DNA from: Nymphaea colorata
Taxonomy: Eukaryota > Streptophyta > Magnoliopsida > Nymphaeales > Nymphaeaceae
Direction of reading: 5' to 3'
Length of the DNA stretch: 49,462 bases
NCBI RefSeq assembly: GCF_008831285.2
Contig: NW_022204869.1
Span: 1-49,462, forward strand
The notes below the pieces were generated by a model that was not told where the DNA came from, searched no databases, and was given only the letters and a program-made list of their open reading frames with translations. Made by a program: the position numbers and the translations under genes. Of the stretch, positions 10,424 through 21,745 are shown in pieces (positions within the stretch are counted from its first letter, which is position 1; every line of letters begins with the position of its first letter).

Positions 10424-11651
10424 TCAATGGTTGAGAGACTTTAGAAGCTCGATGTGGCTGACCAATTAGAAGTTGTTATGGTCGAGCTCTCGTGCCCTCT
10501 CCATGGCCTTCCAAACAGAAATTCGCACTCCTTCGTTCTTACTGTTCACTAAGACCTGTGTAAACGCAAAGACAAGTTCCCTCCTTACTTCGCTATCATC
10601 CTCCACTTCAAAAGTAGCCAGCATTCTCTTTCCTAATTCACTTCCCATAAATTATTAAGCAGTTAATTTTTCCATCTAGAATGCAGAGTATATAAGTTTG
10701 TATGTCTCTATTCTCAGCGTACGAGAGTGGATGCTGCTTGCCTTGTAGACTTGAAATCATTGGCGGAGATACACTCGAGAAGCGGAAGCATCAAAGTGGC
10801 GAAAGTATTGCCTTTGAACTATTTGAGTATGGCATTGGCATCCTGAGCATGAATGAAACCAACGAGGCCTACGATGATTACTTATGTAGTTGGGTCAACC
10901 TCTAGAAAGTGCCAGATTTGATGATGATTTCCGCCATATCAGCGGGGAACATCCTCGCCAACAGATAAAGCGAAAAGGTGGATTGCTTTATAACGGCAAT
11001 AGTCTAGTTGTCAAGGCCATCTTGTTTAGTCTCAGTAATATGGGTCTTAGCTTTTTGAAGGCAGCATGTGGTTCCGAGCGATTTAGCAATTGAAGGATGC
11101 AATTGGATATGGCAGAGCAAAGGTAGATCGATGGATTTTCAAACCTAGATAATACAGCAATGATCCTATCGACTATTTGCTTCCCCAATAGCTCTGCTTT
11201 TACTGCTGGTAATCACACATCGTATGGGCCAGTATGCAAGGACGTTGTCAGCCACATGCTGGTTATTATTCAACTCCAAGACTTAGAGACAGGCTGCCAG
11301 CAAGGCCATCGATGGTACTGTTCTGGATTTATATGAGAGATTGCAGAGAGCATAGGTAGCGTAGAGTTGCTCATCACTGTCCGTATATTCAGGTGAGAGG
11401 TACTGAATGAGGCACTAGCTGTAATTGGCCTGGTTTATCACCTCGATACCGTTCTCAGTCTGACTCATTTTGGCAAGACTGTGAAGTTCCTGCGCATTTA
11501 GGTGTGGTTTTTTGAGGAAAAGAGGCTCCTCGGTGTCCATGGGCTAGTTAAGTTCGGTGACCATTTTGATGCGTCGCGATTGGAAGAGCTAATCGAGTTG
11601 GTTCCTGCGTATTTCTTTGCGGAAATTATCTAATTGCTGCCTGTATGCCAT
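10424..11651 (-). CDS. Importin-alpha-like armadillo-repeat protein
   Basis: About 410 residues. The N-terminal 35 residues (FRKEIRRNQLDELFQSRRI) resemble an importin-beta-binding basic segment. Armadillo-type helices follow, such as EQLYATYALCNLS, VDRIIAVLSRFENPSIYLCS, ATLMLPLLECISANDFK and RRELVFAFTQVLVNSKNEGV. Importin-alpha carries NLS cargo with importin-beta into the nucleus. The family's WxxxN repeat motifs are weak here, so a divergent karyopherin or another ARM protein is possible. At least four one-base frame changes occur (near 11205, 10985, 10840 and 10700). It ends at TGA 10424-10426, 38 bases from the convergent DNAAF1 stop. Confidence 0.6.
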
Positions 11652-11771
11652 ACTTTTCCTTGAGTAATTATTATAAAATCTATTAATGACTGCCCTTGCT
11701 TATATTTGGAGAATTGAACTACTCCACTATGCGAATATGCTTGAGATTTTAAATATAATCTAAATCCTTTT

Positions 11772-12819
11772 ATGAAAATCGGTGTTTCATTCTGGCTTTG
11801 TTGTTCTTCCTTGCAGTGCCAGGGAAGGCTGTAGTAGAGGAAAAGAATAAGACTGCAGAGCTGATGCCACTCCCATCGTGGTCAATGATGAAACAATAAA
11901 ACCGCGCACTAGCTAAATGCCACGTCACATTTGGCTCCGCCATCGATGTCCCTCCAGTCGTTAAGGAGGAAAGCAAAGAGCACACCTTGTCTTCGATGAC
12001 TAAAACGAATTTTAAGGCAATTTAGACAAAGTGGGCGCACCGACTACCACGATACTAAACCAACATAAGCACCAGTAGACCTTGCCCCTGAGGTGGCTTT
12101 GTAAACGCAGAGATAGGCGCAAATCGAGGAAGAGAAGCAGAAAGAGGAACTGGAGGACTAGCAGAGCAGACTGAAGCCATGGATTGTTGAATAGATTCAA
12201 AGTCAGAACAACAGGTTGAAGGCATCGTCACAGAATCGTTCCAGTTCATCCTGGACTCCGAGGGCGAATACAGCTTCAGGTGGGACCCGCCCAAGACCCA
12301 AATGCTCAGCATCAACGTCCTGGTTTTCCAGATCCTAAGCAACGGAGAAATAATGCTAGAGCACGATATGGAGGAAAGCGAGTTCATGGAAATCGCGATG
12401 CGTGAGGAAGGCCACACCGTCTTCAATCCGCTTGGCCACGTCTACGTTTCCAAGATCTTCCGCATTAACTTCGATACTGACTTCAAATACTTCCGGTTCA
12501 CCAGTCACATGTCCAAGAGCGTATTCGTGGTGGTTGATCTTTAAAAGACCCATGAAGTAATCCCCAAGGAGAGCATAGCCCGCGACCACCACTTCCAAAT
12601 CCCTCTGGAGAAGCTAAAGCGATAGAGGATGAGGTGGAGAGTGGGGAGAAGATAAGGTAGCACACCTATAAATACGAATGGGGATTCCTTGATAACCAAT
12701 ACGCCCACGATAGCAAATTGCTCGGCCTCACCGGTTTCGAACTCCTCGTCATCATCGGAGCAGCCATCGCCCAGCTCTACTTCATCAAGAGCCTCCTCGA
12801 CAATCGGGCAGTGGTATGA
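11772..12819 (+). CDS. p24/GOLD-like type I membrane protein
   Basis: About 350 residues. A signal peptide (RCFILALLFFLAVPGKA) is reached after a one-base change just past the ATG. A charged coiled coil with EAQIEEEKQKEELEDE follows, then a beta-rich segment TESFQFILDSEGEYSFRWDP that resembles a GOLD domain, and a second stretch with KYFRFTSHMSKSVFVVVDL. The C-terminal membrane helix LLVIIGAAIAQLYFIKSLLD ends in DNRAVV. The order lumenal GOLD, helix, membrane anchor, short tail fits p24/TMED cargo receptors of ER-Golgi vesicles, but the N-terminal coiled coil is unusual. Several frame changes lie between 11850 and 12230. Confidence 0.5.
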
Positions 12820-12873
12820 TCAGTTGTAGTATTCAATAGTCTAATAAAATTAATAATAAAGAGTAGTTACCCG

Positions 12874-13408
12874 ATGTTTACAAACAATATCACTCAAAAA
12901 ACGCAGAGATTGATGATCTGGATATTTGAGACTCGAAGAACACATGCAGACCTTGCAGAAAGAGACAAAGTACTATTCCAACAACGACGATACAGCCATC
13001 AAGAAGAGACTTATGATCACTATGACCGTGTCCCTCCACCCACGACTCCAATTTTTAAAACAGTAGCAATACCCTTTTGAACCAACTTCATGATGCCATT
13101 CAATCGTACCGTCCAGCCTTCAAAGACTCCCTTCCGAAACGTAAACCAAACTACGTTTCGGCTAATCTCGAAGTATAAAAGCAGGAAATCATCCGATCCA
13201 AGAGGAAGAACTAATTCATCATACCGAAATGCATGATCCAATCAAATTTGAACGTTTTTAGAAGATAGAACCTGCGAAGCCTCGTTTCAGTAGAGTTGAT
13301 AGGGAAATCGCTGCCCTCTACAGCTAAAATAGGAATCCTAACCTGGAGTACAGGAAGCAAAAGTTTATGCAGTTGTTCCTGAGGCCTAACGATTACTCAA
13401 AATACTGA
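12874..13408 (+). CDS. Hypothetical charged protein
   Basis: About 180 residues after bridging four one-base frame changes; ATG 12874, TGA 13406-13408. Coherent segments are LRLEEHMQTLQKETKYYSNN, LLNQLHDAIQSYRPAFKDSL, VSANLEVEKQEIIRSKRKNE and HDPIKFERFEKIEPAKPRFS, then NRNPNLEYRKQKFMQLFLRP. It is rich in Lys and Glu with short helical stretches. No known domain is recognised. It lies between the p24-like gene and a convergent coiled-coil gene (30 bases between the stops). Confidence 0.5.
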
Positions 13409-13438
13409 TATTTGTGTTGCTTTCAGTGATAGTTATGA

Positions 13439-14508
13439 TCATGGACTCAGGGAAAGACTATTCTATACGGAACGCAGGGAAGAACGCGATGGGGTGGATA
13501 GGATGAAGTTCATCCGCTACTCCTTCCTTTTGTAGGCTGAAAGTTCTTGAGTTGCTTCGTGGTATTTTTTGAGACGTTGCCGTATTTTCGCTTGAGAGTC
13601 TGAAGCTCTTAATTTTTGATAAGCTCCACCTTGTCTTCCTGCTTAGCCTGGCGAATCTTGAAGATGTTGAGCTGATTTTTATCTTCTCAACTAATTCATC
13701 CTTTTCACTCATTTCTAATTTCAATTGCTGCACTAAATCCTCAAGGAAAGTTTCCCGCTAACTGCGCTGGCTTAGTGCCTGTTCTTCAGCTTGTTTTCGC
13801 AAGCGTTAAGATAGGGAGAGAGAATCCCTGAGAACATGTATTTCTTTGTGAGCCATTTCCAACTGTTGCTGTACCATCTGGATAGGAGGTGTGCAATCAA
13901 TATCTTTCTGTTTAGCAATTTCTCTTTTTAGTCTGAGCAAATTATTCCCTCTTTATCTTCCATCTTTTTGATCCTTCTGCTCAAAGTGCCTCAACTTTTC
14001 TTCAAAGTGCAACTTCTGCTGTATGACTTCTGAGAGTGTCCTTGCAGCACATTGATTTTCTCTTCCATCTGTCTATTGATCTTGAAAAGCTTCAGATTTT
14101 CGGCTTCAGTCAATTGGCATCTCCTTTCTAATTTGAGCCATTCCATTTCTTTTTCGACGCCTTAGTCGAAGTGGGAGTCATCGTTGGTTGTATCTTTGAT
14201 CGTTTTTTTGCTCTTTACTGGAGTGTCTTCCCGTTTAATTGCTTTGTCGAGTATTTTCATAAGCTTATGCTCTTCATCGATGCTTTTTTCGGGATTAATA
14301 GTGGTCTGAGAGCAGATGCTTTTTATGAAAAACCTGGTACTCACTTACTACTTTTCATCCTATCTGCTTTTAGAACGAGAGCTTGTGTTGCTCCTAGTGA
14401 ATCGCTTCAAGGGTTGCCTCAAAAGGAGTGCATCTCACTTAAAAAAGAAGTTTCCGCATCGATCTTAGAGCCATTGCAGGAAGAATCAAGCTTAGTTTAG
14501 CTCTGCAT
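13439..14508 (-). CDS. Coiled-coil protein
   Basis: About 355 residues, from ATG 14508 to TGA 13439-13441. The N-terminal 60 residues are variable. From about residue 75 a long coiled coil is visible: EEHKLMKILDKAIKRE, VEKEMEWLKLERRCQLTEAE, HFEEKLRHFEQKDQKD, KEIHVLRDSLSLSERLRK, RETFLEDLVQQLKLEMSEKD and RLKKYHEATQELSAYKRKEE. Many of the heptad Glu positions are TAG or TAA. One intron (14306-14344) and about four one-base frame changes are needed. Such proteins are common in ciliary and basal-body structures; the exact identity is unknown. Confidence 0.7.
14306..14344 (-). other. Candidate intron, 39 nt, GTGAGT...CAG
   Basis: On the minus strand GTGAGTACC...GCTCTCAG lies between REDEKEE and TTINPEKSIDEEHK in phase 0. 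The segment is a multiple of three and contains no TGA, so it could also be translated. The consensus donor and pyrimidine-rich acceptor favour an intron. Confidence 0.5.
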
Positions 14509-14788
14509 TTTATTATTATATTGCCGACCAACAGGACAGAATATTAATAAAACAGATACAGATAAGGTAGCTTCAATTATGGATATGCTTTTTGTGGCGT
14601 GGCGAAATATTTTGCAAAATAGCAAGAAAAAAACTTTTAAGTTTTTAACTATTTAGACAAATATCAGCCAATTTTCAATAGGCATGCCGATCACACTAAA
14701 AACGATCATATTTATCATGCTTTTATTAAAATACCCCCAAAAACTCTGTTATTCTTTAACTAAACTTTGTATTTGATTATAATCAACA

Positions 14789-16311
14789 ATGTAGATCGAC
14801 TTGAGCCTGCTTTAAGATTTCAAGATCTAAGATAAGTAATGGATCGACTGGAATTTCAAGCACGAAAAGTACGAGCACATTCCGCTTTCCTTCTTCAACC
14901 GCTTCAACAAGGCCCAGATCAAGTGCTGCAACCTCACCTCAGTCCCCACCCGCAAGGATGAAGAAGAGTTCACCGTTGTGGAGGGCAACACCAAAGTGAC
15001 CAATAAGGACTTCATCAGCAAGAACATCAAGATGGGCGACCGCAGGAAAAACAACCTCGCCAGCACACGCACCTTCACCAAAAAACAGAGAAGAGGATTA
15101 CGCACATGGCACAACCAGTACAAGACCAAGTTCAAAGAACTCACAGTCAAGAACGACTGGACCAATGTCAAGACCATCAATAAGAGAGATTTGTCGGAAC
15201 ATGTCCCCAAGATCAAAAATATGAAAGTGGAGAAATCAAAACTGTGGGAAAATTGCATAAATTGAATGAAAAAGTGGAGAGAATCTCATGGAACCCTGTT
15301 GGCTTTAAGGAAAATGAGGAATATAAGGTTAAGAGTGTAAGCACACTTGGTGATGAAGGCTTGGCTGAAATCGCCACTGATTTGATGAACAGCGAAGAAC
15401 CTATTCGCAAGAGTGTCGTCTGCTCTATTGAATTCCTGCTTGCTATCCTTACTGTTAGAGGTGGACAATATCCTTGGAACATCCATGTGGAGAAAGAGGG
15501 CAATTTGATCCTTTTCGAAAACTACAAGAAGGGAACTGAATAAACTGAAGAGCTCAGCTATCTTGATCTATTCACCACCAACGAAAACACTACAAACAAC
15601 ATGCCTTCCGATGAGAACAGAATCAAGGAACATTGCTACAATGCCACCAAATACACCCAAGTCTTCAAGGACCTTCTCGCATCAGGTGACCCCATTGAAG
15701 AAGAGGATGAGGAAGAGGAAGAAGGAGAGGAAGAAGCTAAGGAGGAGAAGGAAGAAAACGAAGAGGAAGAAGAACAACCCCAAGAGGAGTTGAGCTACCT
15801 CAAGAAATATGTGAAAATCACTTTGGATGATATTGATATCTACACTGCTGTTCGTATCGACGGTGCTAAGGTCAAGAGCGACGGCAGTATCACCAACTGC
15901 CTCATTAGAGCTTTCATGGAAACAGGCACCGATAGCGGATGGATCGAGGACATCAAGAAAACTCAGGGAACTCTCGTCTTCCAAGAATACCTTTCCAACA
16001 GTTGCAGTCTCCAAAAGTGGATCTGCGAGGGTATCCTAGCCGGAGTCGACATGATCAAGATCGGTTTCATCGGTTTTGAGAAGCAGAAACCCAAGATCAT
16101 CAACGTCACCGAGGCCACCCTGCGCAGTTTGGAGAATTTCATCTCATTCAAGGAAGCTGAATGCTGGCCCATCCTCAAGTACGTCCTTGACGTGCTCTAC
16201 AGCTGCGAAACTGGCACTAGTACCTACGTCTTGGCTCGTTCCCCTTACACCCCTCTTGCCATCAAGCTCTACAACTTGCCCGTTAAGGAGGAGGAAGAAG
16301 AAGATCAATGA
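14789..16311 (+). CDS. eIF3d: Translation initiation factor eIF3 subunit D
   Basis: About 507 residues, ATG-TAG-ATC start (Met-Glu-Ile) to TGA 16309-16311. The family order is clear: an N-terminal basic RNA-binding part (FTKKQRRGLRTWHNQYKTKF), then the cap-binding core with ATDLMNSEEPIRKSVVCSIE, SIEFLLAILTVRGGQYPWNI, AVRIDGAKVKSDG, CLIRAFMETG, KTQGTLVFQEYLSNSCSLQK, WICEGILAGVDMIKIGF and AECWPILKYVLDVLYSCE, and an acidic C-terminus. An extra acidic insert of about 35 residues (15700-15790) lies inside the core. eIF3d is the cap-binding subunit of the eIF3 complex on the 40S ribosome. One frame change sits in the AAAA run near 15237-15241. Confidence 0.95.
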
Positions 16312-16377
16312 TTCAATATACCTCAAGTCTATTCATCACCCACTTTTGAATAAGAATCGCATAACATTGATAAGCTA

Positions 16378-16961
16378 TCACAGGGGTCCTCCTTTGGTTC
16401 GTTTGTTTTGCAGCGCTTGCAATTTAAGTGATAAATTTTTAACGATTTGACCATTCAATTCCAAGACTTCATTCATGGCTTGTCTGTGGTCGGCTCTCAC
16501 TTGGACCAGAGACTCTGCACTCTCTTTTTTGACTGCAACTTTATCAGCTAGTGATTCCTGCAATTCTGAAGCTGAGCTGAATAGATATAGATTCTTGTAT
16601 TCTTCTCTAAATTTGAGATAGTTGTCAGTATTAAGAGCCGGCAGCAATTTTTAGATTTGGGTCAGCTGGGTGGCAATTGCATGCAATTCTTCAATTTATG
16701 AGTGAACGAGGGTGAGCTTATCGTTGATGGGGATAGTATCGATGACTGCGTGGTATTTTTCAATGTCTTTCTTGATCCTGTCAACTATGTTAAAAGTGGT
16801 ATACATTTGCGGCCGATATCTTTAGGTAATTTTGCAGAAAAGTCAGTTATGCCATCGCGAATGTCTCTTACTTATTTTTAAGAGTATTAGGAGGTTGGCC
16901 CAAGAAGCTTTTAGATGGCTTGCACTCGGGATTAAAGCTGGGAAAGAAATGTCTTAAGCAT
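16378..16961 (-). CDS. Coiled-coil protein
   Basis: About 194 residues, ATG 16961 to TGA 16378-16380, with one frame change near 16800. It begins MLKTFLSQLESRVQAIEKLL, continues with IVDRIKKDIEKYHAVID and SEIEELHAIATQLTQIEKLL, and ends HRQAMNEVLELNGQIVKNLS then LKLQALQNKRTKGGPL. Helical throughout, with heptads; size and layout resemble small dynactin or spindle subunits, but no diagnostic motif is seen. It converges on eIF3d with 66 bases between the stops. Confidence 0.7.
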
Positions 16962-17235
16962 CGTAATTTTGAATATTAAATATATAAATCTTATAAAAAA
17001 TATCGTGGAAAAAAGTCCGAAATGAGTTTATTGTGTTGAATATGATAAAGATAATAAAAATAAAGATTTCCTTCATATTTATTCAAACCAAAATACATTT
17101 TTCTCACAATTTGACACTAATTGGTATTATCTTTTAAAAAATTCTTCGGTGGTTAATCTTTCAGTGTATATGACGGTTGTTGGAACGATTGACGTATTAA
17201 GATAATAAAGTTATATTTATAAACTATATTGAGCT

Positions 17236-18356
17236 ATGAACAAGTCTCATCGGGCAAGCCAAAGCGAAAAACTCAATCTTACCCATGCTTCTCCAAAGAA
17301 AAAACATAAATAAGAAAAAAGCCATCACAAATTGACTGTAAAAAAGAGCAAAGAACTCTCCCTACCAACCAAAGCGAAACGTTTGAAAAATAAATAACTT
17401 AACACTACTAAAAACAGGATAAGGCTAGGCTTAGCGAAGACAAAAGCAAACGAGAAAGGAGTAAAGACATATTTTTGTCACCTTTGAAGCCGAGTAAAAA
17501 ATCTAAAGAAATGAGCAAAAATAAACAAAATAAAAAGGAAATACGCGAATTATAACGCTAAAAATTGTTTGATAAATACCTAAAAAGCAGATATGGTGAA
17601 TTCTAAAAATAAAGATCAATTTTCAATCAGTCAACACAGTTCTTTCTACCCCTAACTCAAACATTTGACAAGTAAAATCCCATCAGAAATATCAGTTAAT
17701 TCCTTTCCAGCCAACAATCATACATCCAATAAGATATTCCTTCACAAATGTCAGCTTCTCCTTCCTATCAAAAATATTAATAATCAAGCAATTTGAAATA
17801 ATCGCGTATGATATCGGTTTAGTAGTGGTAAAAGTATGAAACTTTAAAGCTGAAGAATGAATAATTGGCTAATTATATCGAGGAGCTTTAGAAAATAGAG
17901 AAAAAACTTATTGATTAAAAAAATGAACGAGAAAATGCCTTTAGAAACCAGCTATCACATGAGAAGGAACATTTTCAAAGATAGTATGCTGAATTAAATG
18001 AAAGAAACCTTAAAGCTAGCAGCGACAACGCCATTCTTCAACAAATGTTCAACGAACGTCAATCAGCAATCTTGTCATTAAAGCAAGAAAATGCTTCTTT
18101 GATCTAAAAGGCAATTGATCGATAAGAGCATACCAAAGACCTATAAAATGAGAAAGATAAACTTAAAAGTGATATGATTTAACTAAAAAAGTAAATCTCA
18201 ATTTTGAAAAATTCCATAGGGAGCATACATACTGAAAAAGATGAAATATAAAGAAAATATAAAATGTGCTGTTTGTAAAAGGAAAAGGTGAAGTCGTACG
18301 CTTAGGAAATGTTGATAATGGTAAAAAAACTGCAAATTTAGCGTGGAAATTTATGA
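17236..18356 (+). CDS. Coiled-coil protein, very rich in TAA/TAG-encoded Glu
   Basis: About 373 residues, ATG 17236 to TGA 18354-18356, with one frame change near 17490. The N-terminal 130 residues are basic and Ser-rich (SPKKKHKEEKSHHKLTVKKS). Residues 200-365 form a long coiled coil: NEELANYIEELEKIEKKLID, NERENAFRNQLSHEKEHFQR, NAILQQMFNERQSAILSLKQ and EKDKLKSDMIELKKEISILK. A large share of its acidic residues are TAA or TAG codons, and reading them as Glu gives regular heptads with charge complementarity. No family assigned. Confidence 0.8.
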
Positions 18357-18395
18357 TTTTTCTATGAATTATACTCTACAAATGAAATAGTAATA

Positions 18396-19183
18396 TCATT
18401 GATTTTAGGCCTTGTTTTACTTCGAGCGAGGGAAGATTTTTTCCAGGTATTGGTGGAGGTGTCCGGTTTGGTTGCTCGGCAAGGTCTTCATCAGCATTTC
18501 TTTAATTCCGTATTTTTAGAGCTCACAGAGGGTAAAAATATGACTCTTTTTATCTGCAGCTGTAGTATGGATTGATTGAACAATCTGAAGGTCGATGACT
18601 CTTCTACACATCCGTAATTCTTCAGTATTGCGGATTTGAACACTTTTCCTATTTTCATCTCCTTTATCATTTTGGGCTGCTTGCTGAGATTACCATAAAT
18701 CGCACCCAAAATCGCCAAAAGTTGGTTCCTTTGAACCGATGGCTCCAGATCTTATGCCTATATCTCGAAAACCTTGAGAAGAAAATCCCTAGAAAAAGGA
18801 ACAAAAAACTTTGGCTCCTGTCTTATCAGTTCAGCAATAACAGAGAGTACGAAGAGCTTTCTGTATTATAGTTCTTTTGTCGCCTATTGTTCATGCCTTT
18901 TAAAAAGTACAACAAAGTGTTTCATGATTTTATGCACGATTTCTGATGACTAAGCCAGAAGGTTTGCATATCCTTTGTTGAACATTTTGATGACGAGCTG
19001 AAGTGATGTTTCGAAATATCCATCCTCGGCCTGTGCAATGAATCCGAAGATGTTACTTGCCAGTTCTTGTATTTTTTAGGGATCATCAGTATGGTTCAGT
19101 TGAGCATATAGGGAGATCATGGTGCTCTGGGGATTCTCCTATCTCATGTGGTTGTGCTGGTGGGTAACTTAAGCGTTGCTCAT
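18396..19183 (-). CDS. Helical (HEAT-like) protein
   Basis: About 255 residues. From ATG 19183 one frame is open through MISLYAQLNHTDDPEKIQEL, ASNIFGFIAQAEDGYFETSL, QLVIKMFNKGYANLLAESSE, IVHKIMKHFVVLFKRHEQE and RKLFVLSVIAELIRQEPKFF to NQSILQLQIKR. It then changes frame near 18522-18544 (a possible 23-nt intron or an indel) into LEKYGIKEMLMKTLPSNQTG and ends KENKAENQ at TGA. The paired amphipathic helices suggest HEAT/ARM-type repeats. No specific family is recognised. Confidence 0.7.
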
Positions 19184-19549
19184 GTTTGGGTCTTAGTGAT
19201 TAAAAGTATTAATGAAAGAGTATTTAACATTATAATTTGAAGATAAACTATAATGGATATAAATTCTTTATCTTTCTTTTATAATACGCCAACAGAAATT
19301 AAAAGATTTAAATTAAAATCGTAGGATTTACCACAAATAAACCCTTATTAATACGTTTTTATTTTAGGGTAAGCTTTCTGAGATTTGAGGTATAATTCTG
19401 ATATAAGACTCATCAAAAAAGTATTGAAAATTTGGGATTAGATTTATTAAAAATGTTAAGCCTCAGCCTCATTAAAATATTAGCAGCTATATGCCTTATT
19501 AAATCTTATTATTAATCATTTGAAGGCTCTTCACATTGAAAAACATCAT
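19184..19549. other. Divergent intergenic region, 366 bases
   Basis: AT-rich sequence between two divergently transcribed genes, long for this chromosome. It presumably holds both promoters. I see no ORF, repeat or RNA gene in it. Confidence 0.6.
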
Positions 19550-20298
19550 ATGAAGCCAAACAAATACACCCTTCTCGATAAGTCAGAGCTCAACGATCAA
19601 TCATTGGAAGACAATACCTATGAATCAAACAAAGATAAAAGATAAGGTGATATTCCTTACACTCTCCTCGAAGATGACCGTACGCCTATACTAAAATCAG
19701 TTGATGAGAAGAACTTCAATAAGCCACAAATCCCGAAGTCAGCCCAAAAAAATGCTAAAGGGTCAAATAACCCTAAGGCTCAGCAGCCTCCTCCTCAATT
19801 TAGGCCCATAACCTATGACCTGTAAATCTAGAATAAATTAGATCTAATGTCAAAAATTCAGTGGTACATATTGGGCCCTCAGGACTAACTATCCAACCAA
19901 GAGCACCGTATATTCCTCCAGTGTATATTTACCCTTTACCTAGATTGATCGACTGCTAAAAATGCAACGCTAAGCAGCAAATTCCTGGAAATATCTGTGA
20001 GTATATATGCTACGTTTGCCATGAAAAGAGCCAGATCATCCCACAATACGGTCTATTTATTTGTGGAATTTGCCATAATCAAGTCTGCTACCCCTATAAG
20101 ACCAGTGACCATATCCAGTGCAACATTTGCTTCACCATCAACCGAGTCCCAGTCGATCCTTTTAACCAAAATGCAAAATCCCAAAAGAAATAATCCATCT
20201 TGCCGAAAGACCTTCGAGAGTAGGAAGTTATAGTGAACGATTTTCCTGACATGACAACCGCTCGTGGTTAATAATAATAAAGATAAAGCCTTGATTGA
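19550..20298 (+). CDS. Zinc-ribbon (CxxC) protein with Glu-rich tail
   Basis: About 249 residues with one frame change near 19935. The N-terminal 130 residues are polar and Pro-rich (QQPPPQFRPITYDLE), followed by a helix, IENKLDLMSKIQWYILGPQD. The C-terminal zinc-binding region holds four CxxC knuckles: IDCEKCNAK, ICYVCHEKSQIIPQYG, LFICGICHNQVCYP and HIQCNICFTINRVP, similar in spacing to LSD1-type zinc fingers. The end reads ARG then four consecutive TAA codons (20269-20280), Arg, TAA, Ser-Leu-Asp, TGA 20296-20298, so an acidic tail. Likely a nucleic-acid- or protein-binding factor. Confidence 0.7.
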
Positions 20299-20363
20299 TC
20301 CATTCTCATCCATATCTCTGATTATTTCTTTATTAAAACATAGATAAACTTAATTACAATCAG

Positions 20364-21745
20364 ATGCACTCAGAGAAATCGTTGATAAGTTTCATATTGG
20401 CGGAGAAATATACGATCCTGAAAAAGCTAGGAGAGGGCACTTTTGCATCAGTTTATTCAGCTATGGACAATGACAAGGGCGAAAAAGTCGCCATCAAGCA
20501 AGTCTATGTTCAGAAGGTGCTTGTTGACTAGGCGATGTAAGAAGTACACCGGTTGAAAAATTTATAAAACGACCATATCATTTCCTACAGGGACTCTTTT
20601 TATGATTCTCAGGACTTCAACCTTAACATGGTCATGGAGCTATGCCATGATTCTTTGAGAGGCCAAATGCTGGACAGGAAAGTCTTTCAGAACAAATAAC
20701 TTGAATCCTTTTTAATTCAGATGACATCCGCCTTTCTAGAGCTCTAGAGCCAAACCGTCATGCATCTAGATTTAAAGCCTTAAAATATTCTGGTGGCGAA
20801 CAAAGAGGTACCCACTTCAAACTTTGCGATTTTGGTTGCTCGCAAATATCCAACATATCTAAGATGTCAGGATACTAAGTGACAGCCTTTGGAACCTTTA
20901 ATTACCTTGCACCGGAAATGCATGTAAATTATGAAGGAAAAAAACGAGAAACTCAGCTGATGTCTGGTCATTGGGTGTCACATTGTACGAAATGATCTAT
21001 TGGAGACTTCCTTTTACTAAAGAAGCAAGCGGAATAATCAATCGGAAGGAAGTATAGAATTATTTCATGAAAAATACTTATGCTATCAATTATGTCGCGG
21101 GCCCTGATGCCCCTAAGGAAATCATCGATATAATAAAGCTTATGCTGAAACCGATTCCGACCGATAGGATCACTTGGAAAAAGCTCAAAGAGCATCTGGT
21201 CAAAAACATGAACGTCTAAAAACACGAATTCATGAACATCAAAGAACTTATAGTCAACTTCCTAAAAATATTCGAACTGATGATAAAGACAGCGAAACTG
21301 TTGAAACAAGGCGCATAGCAATCCCCATCTCCCTTCTGGAAAGCATAGAAGGGTGCTGCAGTTGAAATTTACGAAGAATTTGTCCACTATTTGCATATCG
21401 TTGGTAGCAAGTTCGCGGAAAGGTCAGCATACAGGTGGGATATCATTCCTAATCAAAAGAGAAACGCAGCTTAGAAGTTGATAGACTAGGCACTGGAAAT
21501 GGAAAAGGTTGTCTGCAAGCGCAAGCAAATCAAGGAGTTCAACATCAACGATTTTAGTTACCAAGAGTGTTAGCTCTTGACCAAATGAAATCATTTAAGA
21601 ACAAAATCTAAGGCCAAGGAAACTTAAAGGAGATTTGGAGTTTTTGAATGCCGTATTTACGACTCTGATCACGATCATCGAAAAGAGTGAGGGCACCTTT
21701 ACACAACTATAGCCATTCGAGGCCTGTTTTAAGATAAAAGTATGA
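20364..21745 (+). CDS. Serine/threonine protein kinase
   Basis: About 460 residues. Kinase domain at residues 12-275: glycine loop KKLGEGTFASVYSA, VAIKQVYV (catalytic Lys), EAMEEVHRLKNLENDHIISY (C helix), catalytic loop HLDLKPENILV (HLD instead of HRD), LCDFGCS, GTFNYLAPEM, SADVWSLGVTLYEMIYWRLP and DRITWKKLKEHL. The loop and APE segment resemble ULK/NEK-type kinases. The C-terminal 180 residues are helical (EIYEEFVHYLHIVGSKFAER, LEFLNAVFTTLITIIEKSEG), perhaps a regulatory domain as in ULK kinases. Frame changes are near 20812, 20945 and 21640. TGA at 21743-21745. Confidence 0.85.

Noticed and set aside
15233-15245. Programmed -1 frameshift in eIF3d
   Set aside because: The site is a short A run without a typical slippery heptamer or downstream structure, and similar one-base breaks occur across the window, so a sequencing deletion is simpler.
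14827-15258. 143-residue minus-strand ORF
   Set aside because: It is antisense to eIF3d, whose conserved plus-strand protein explains the region.
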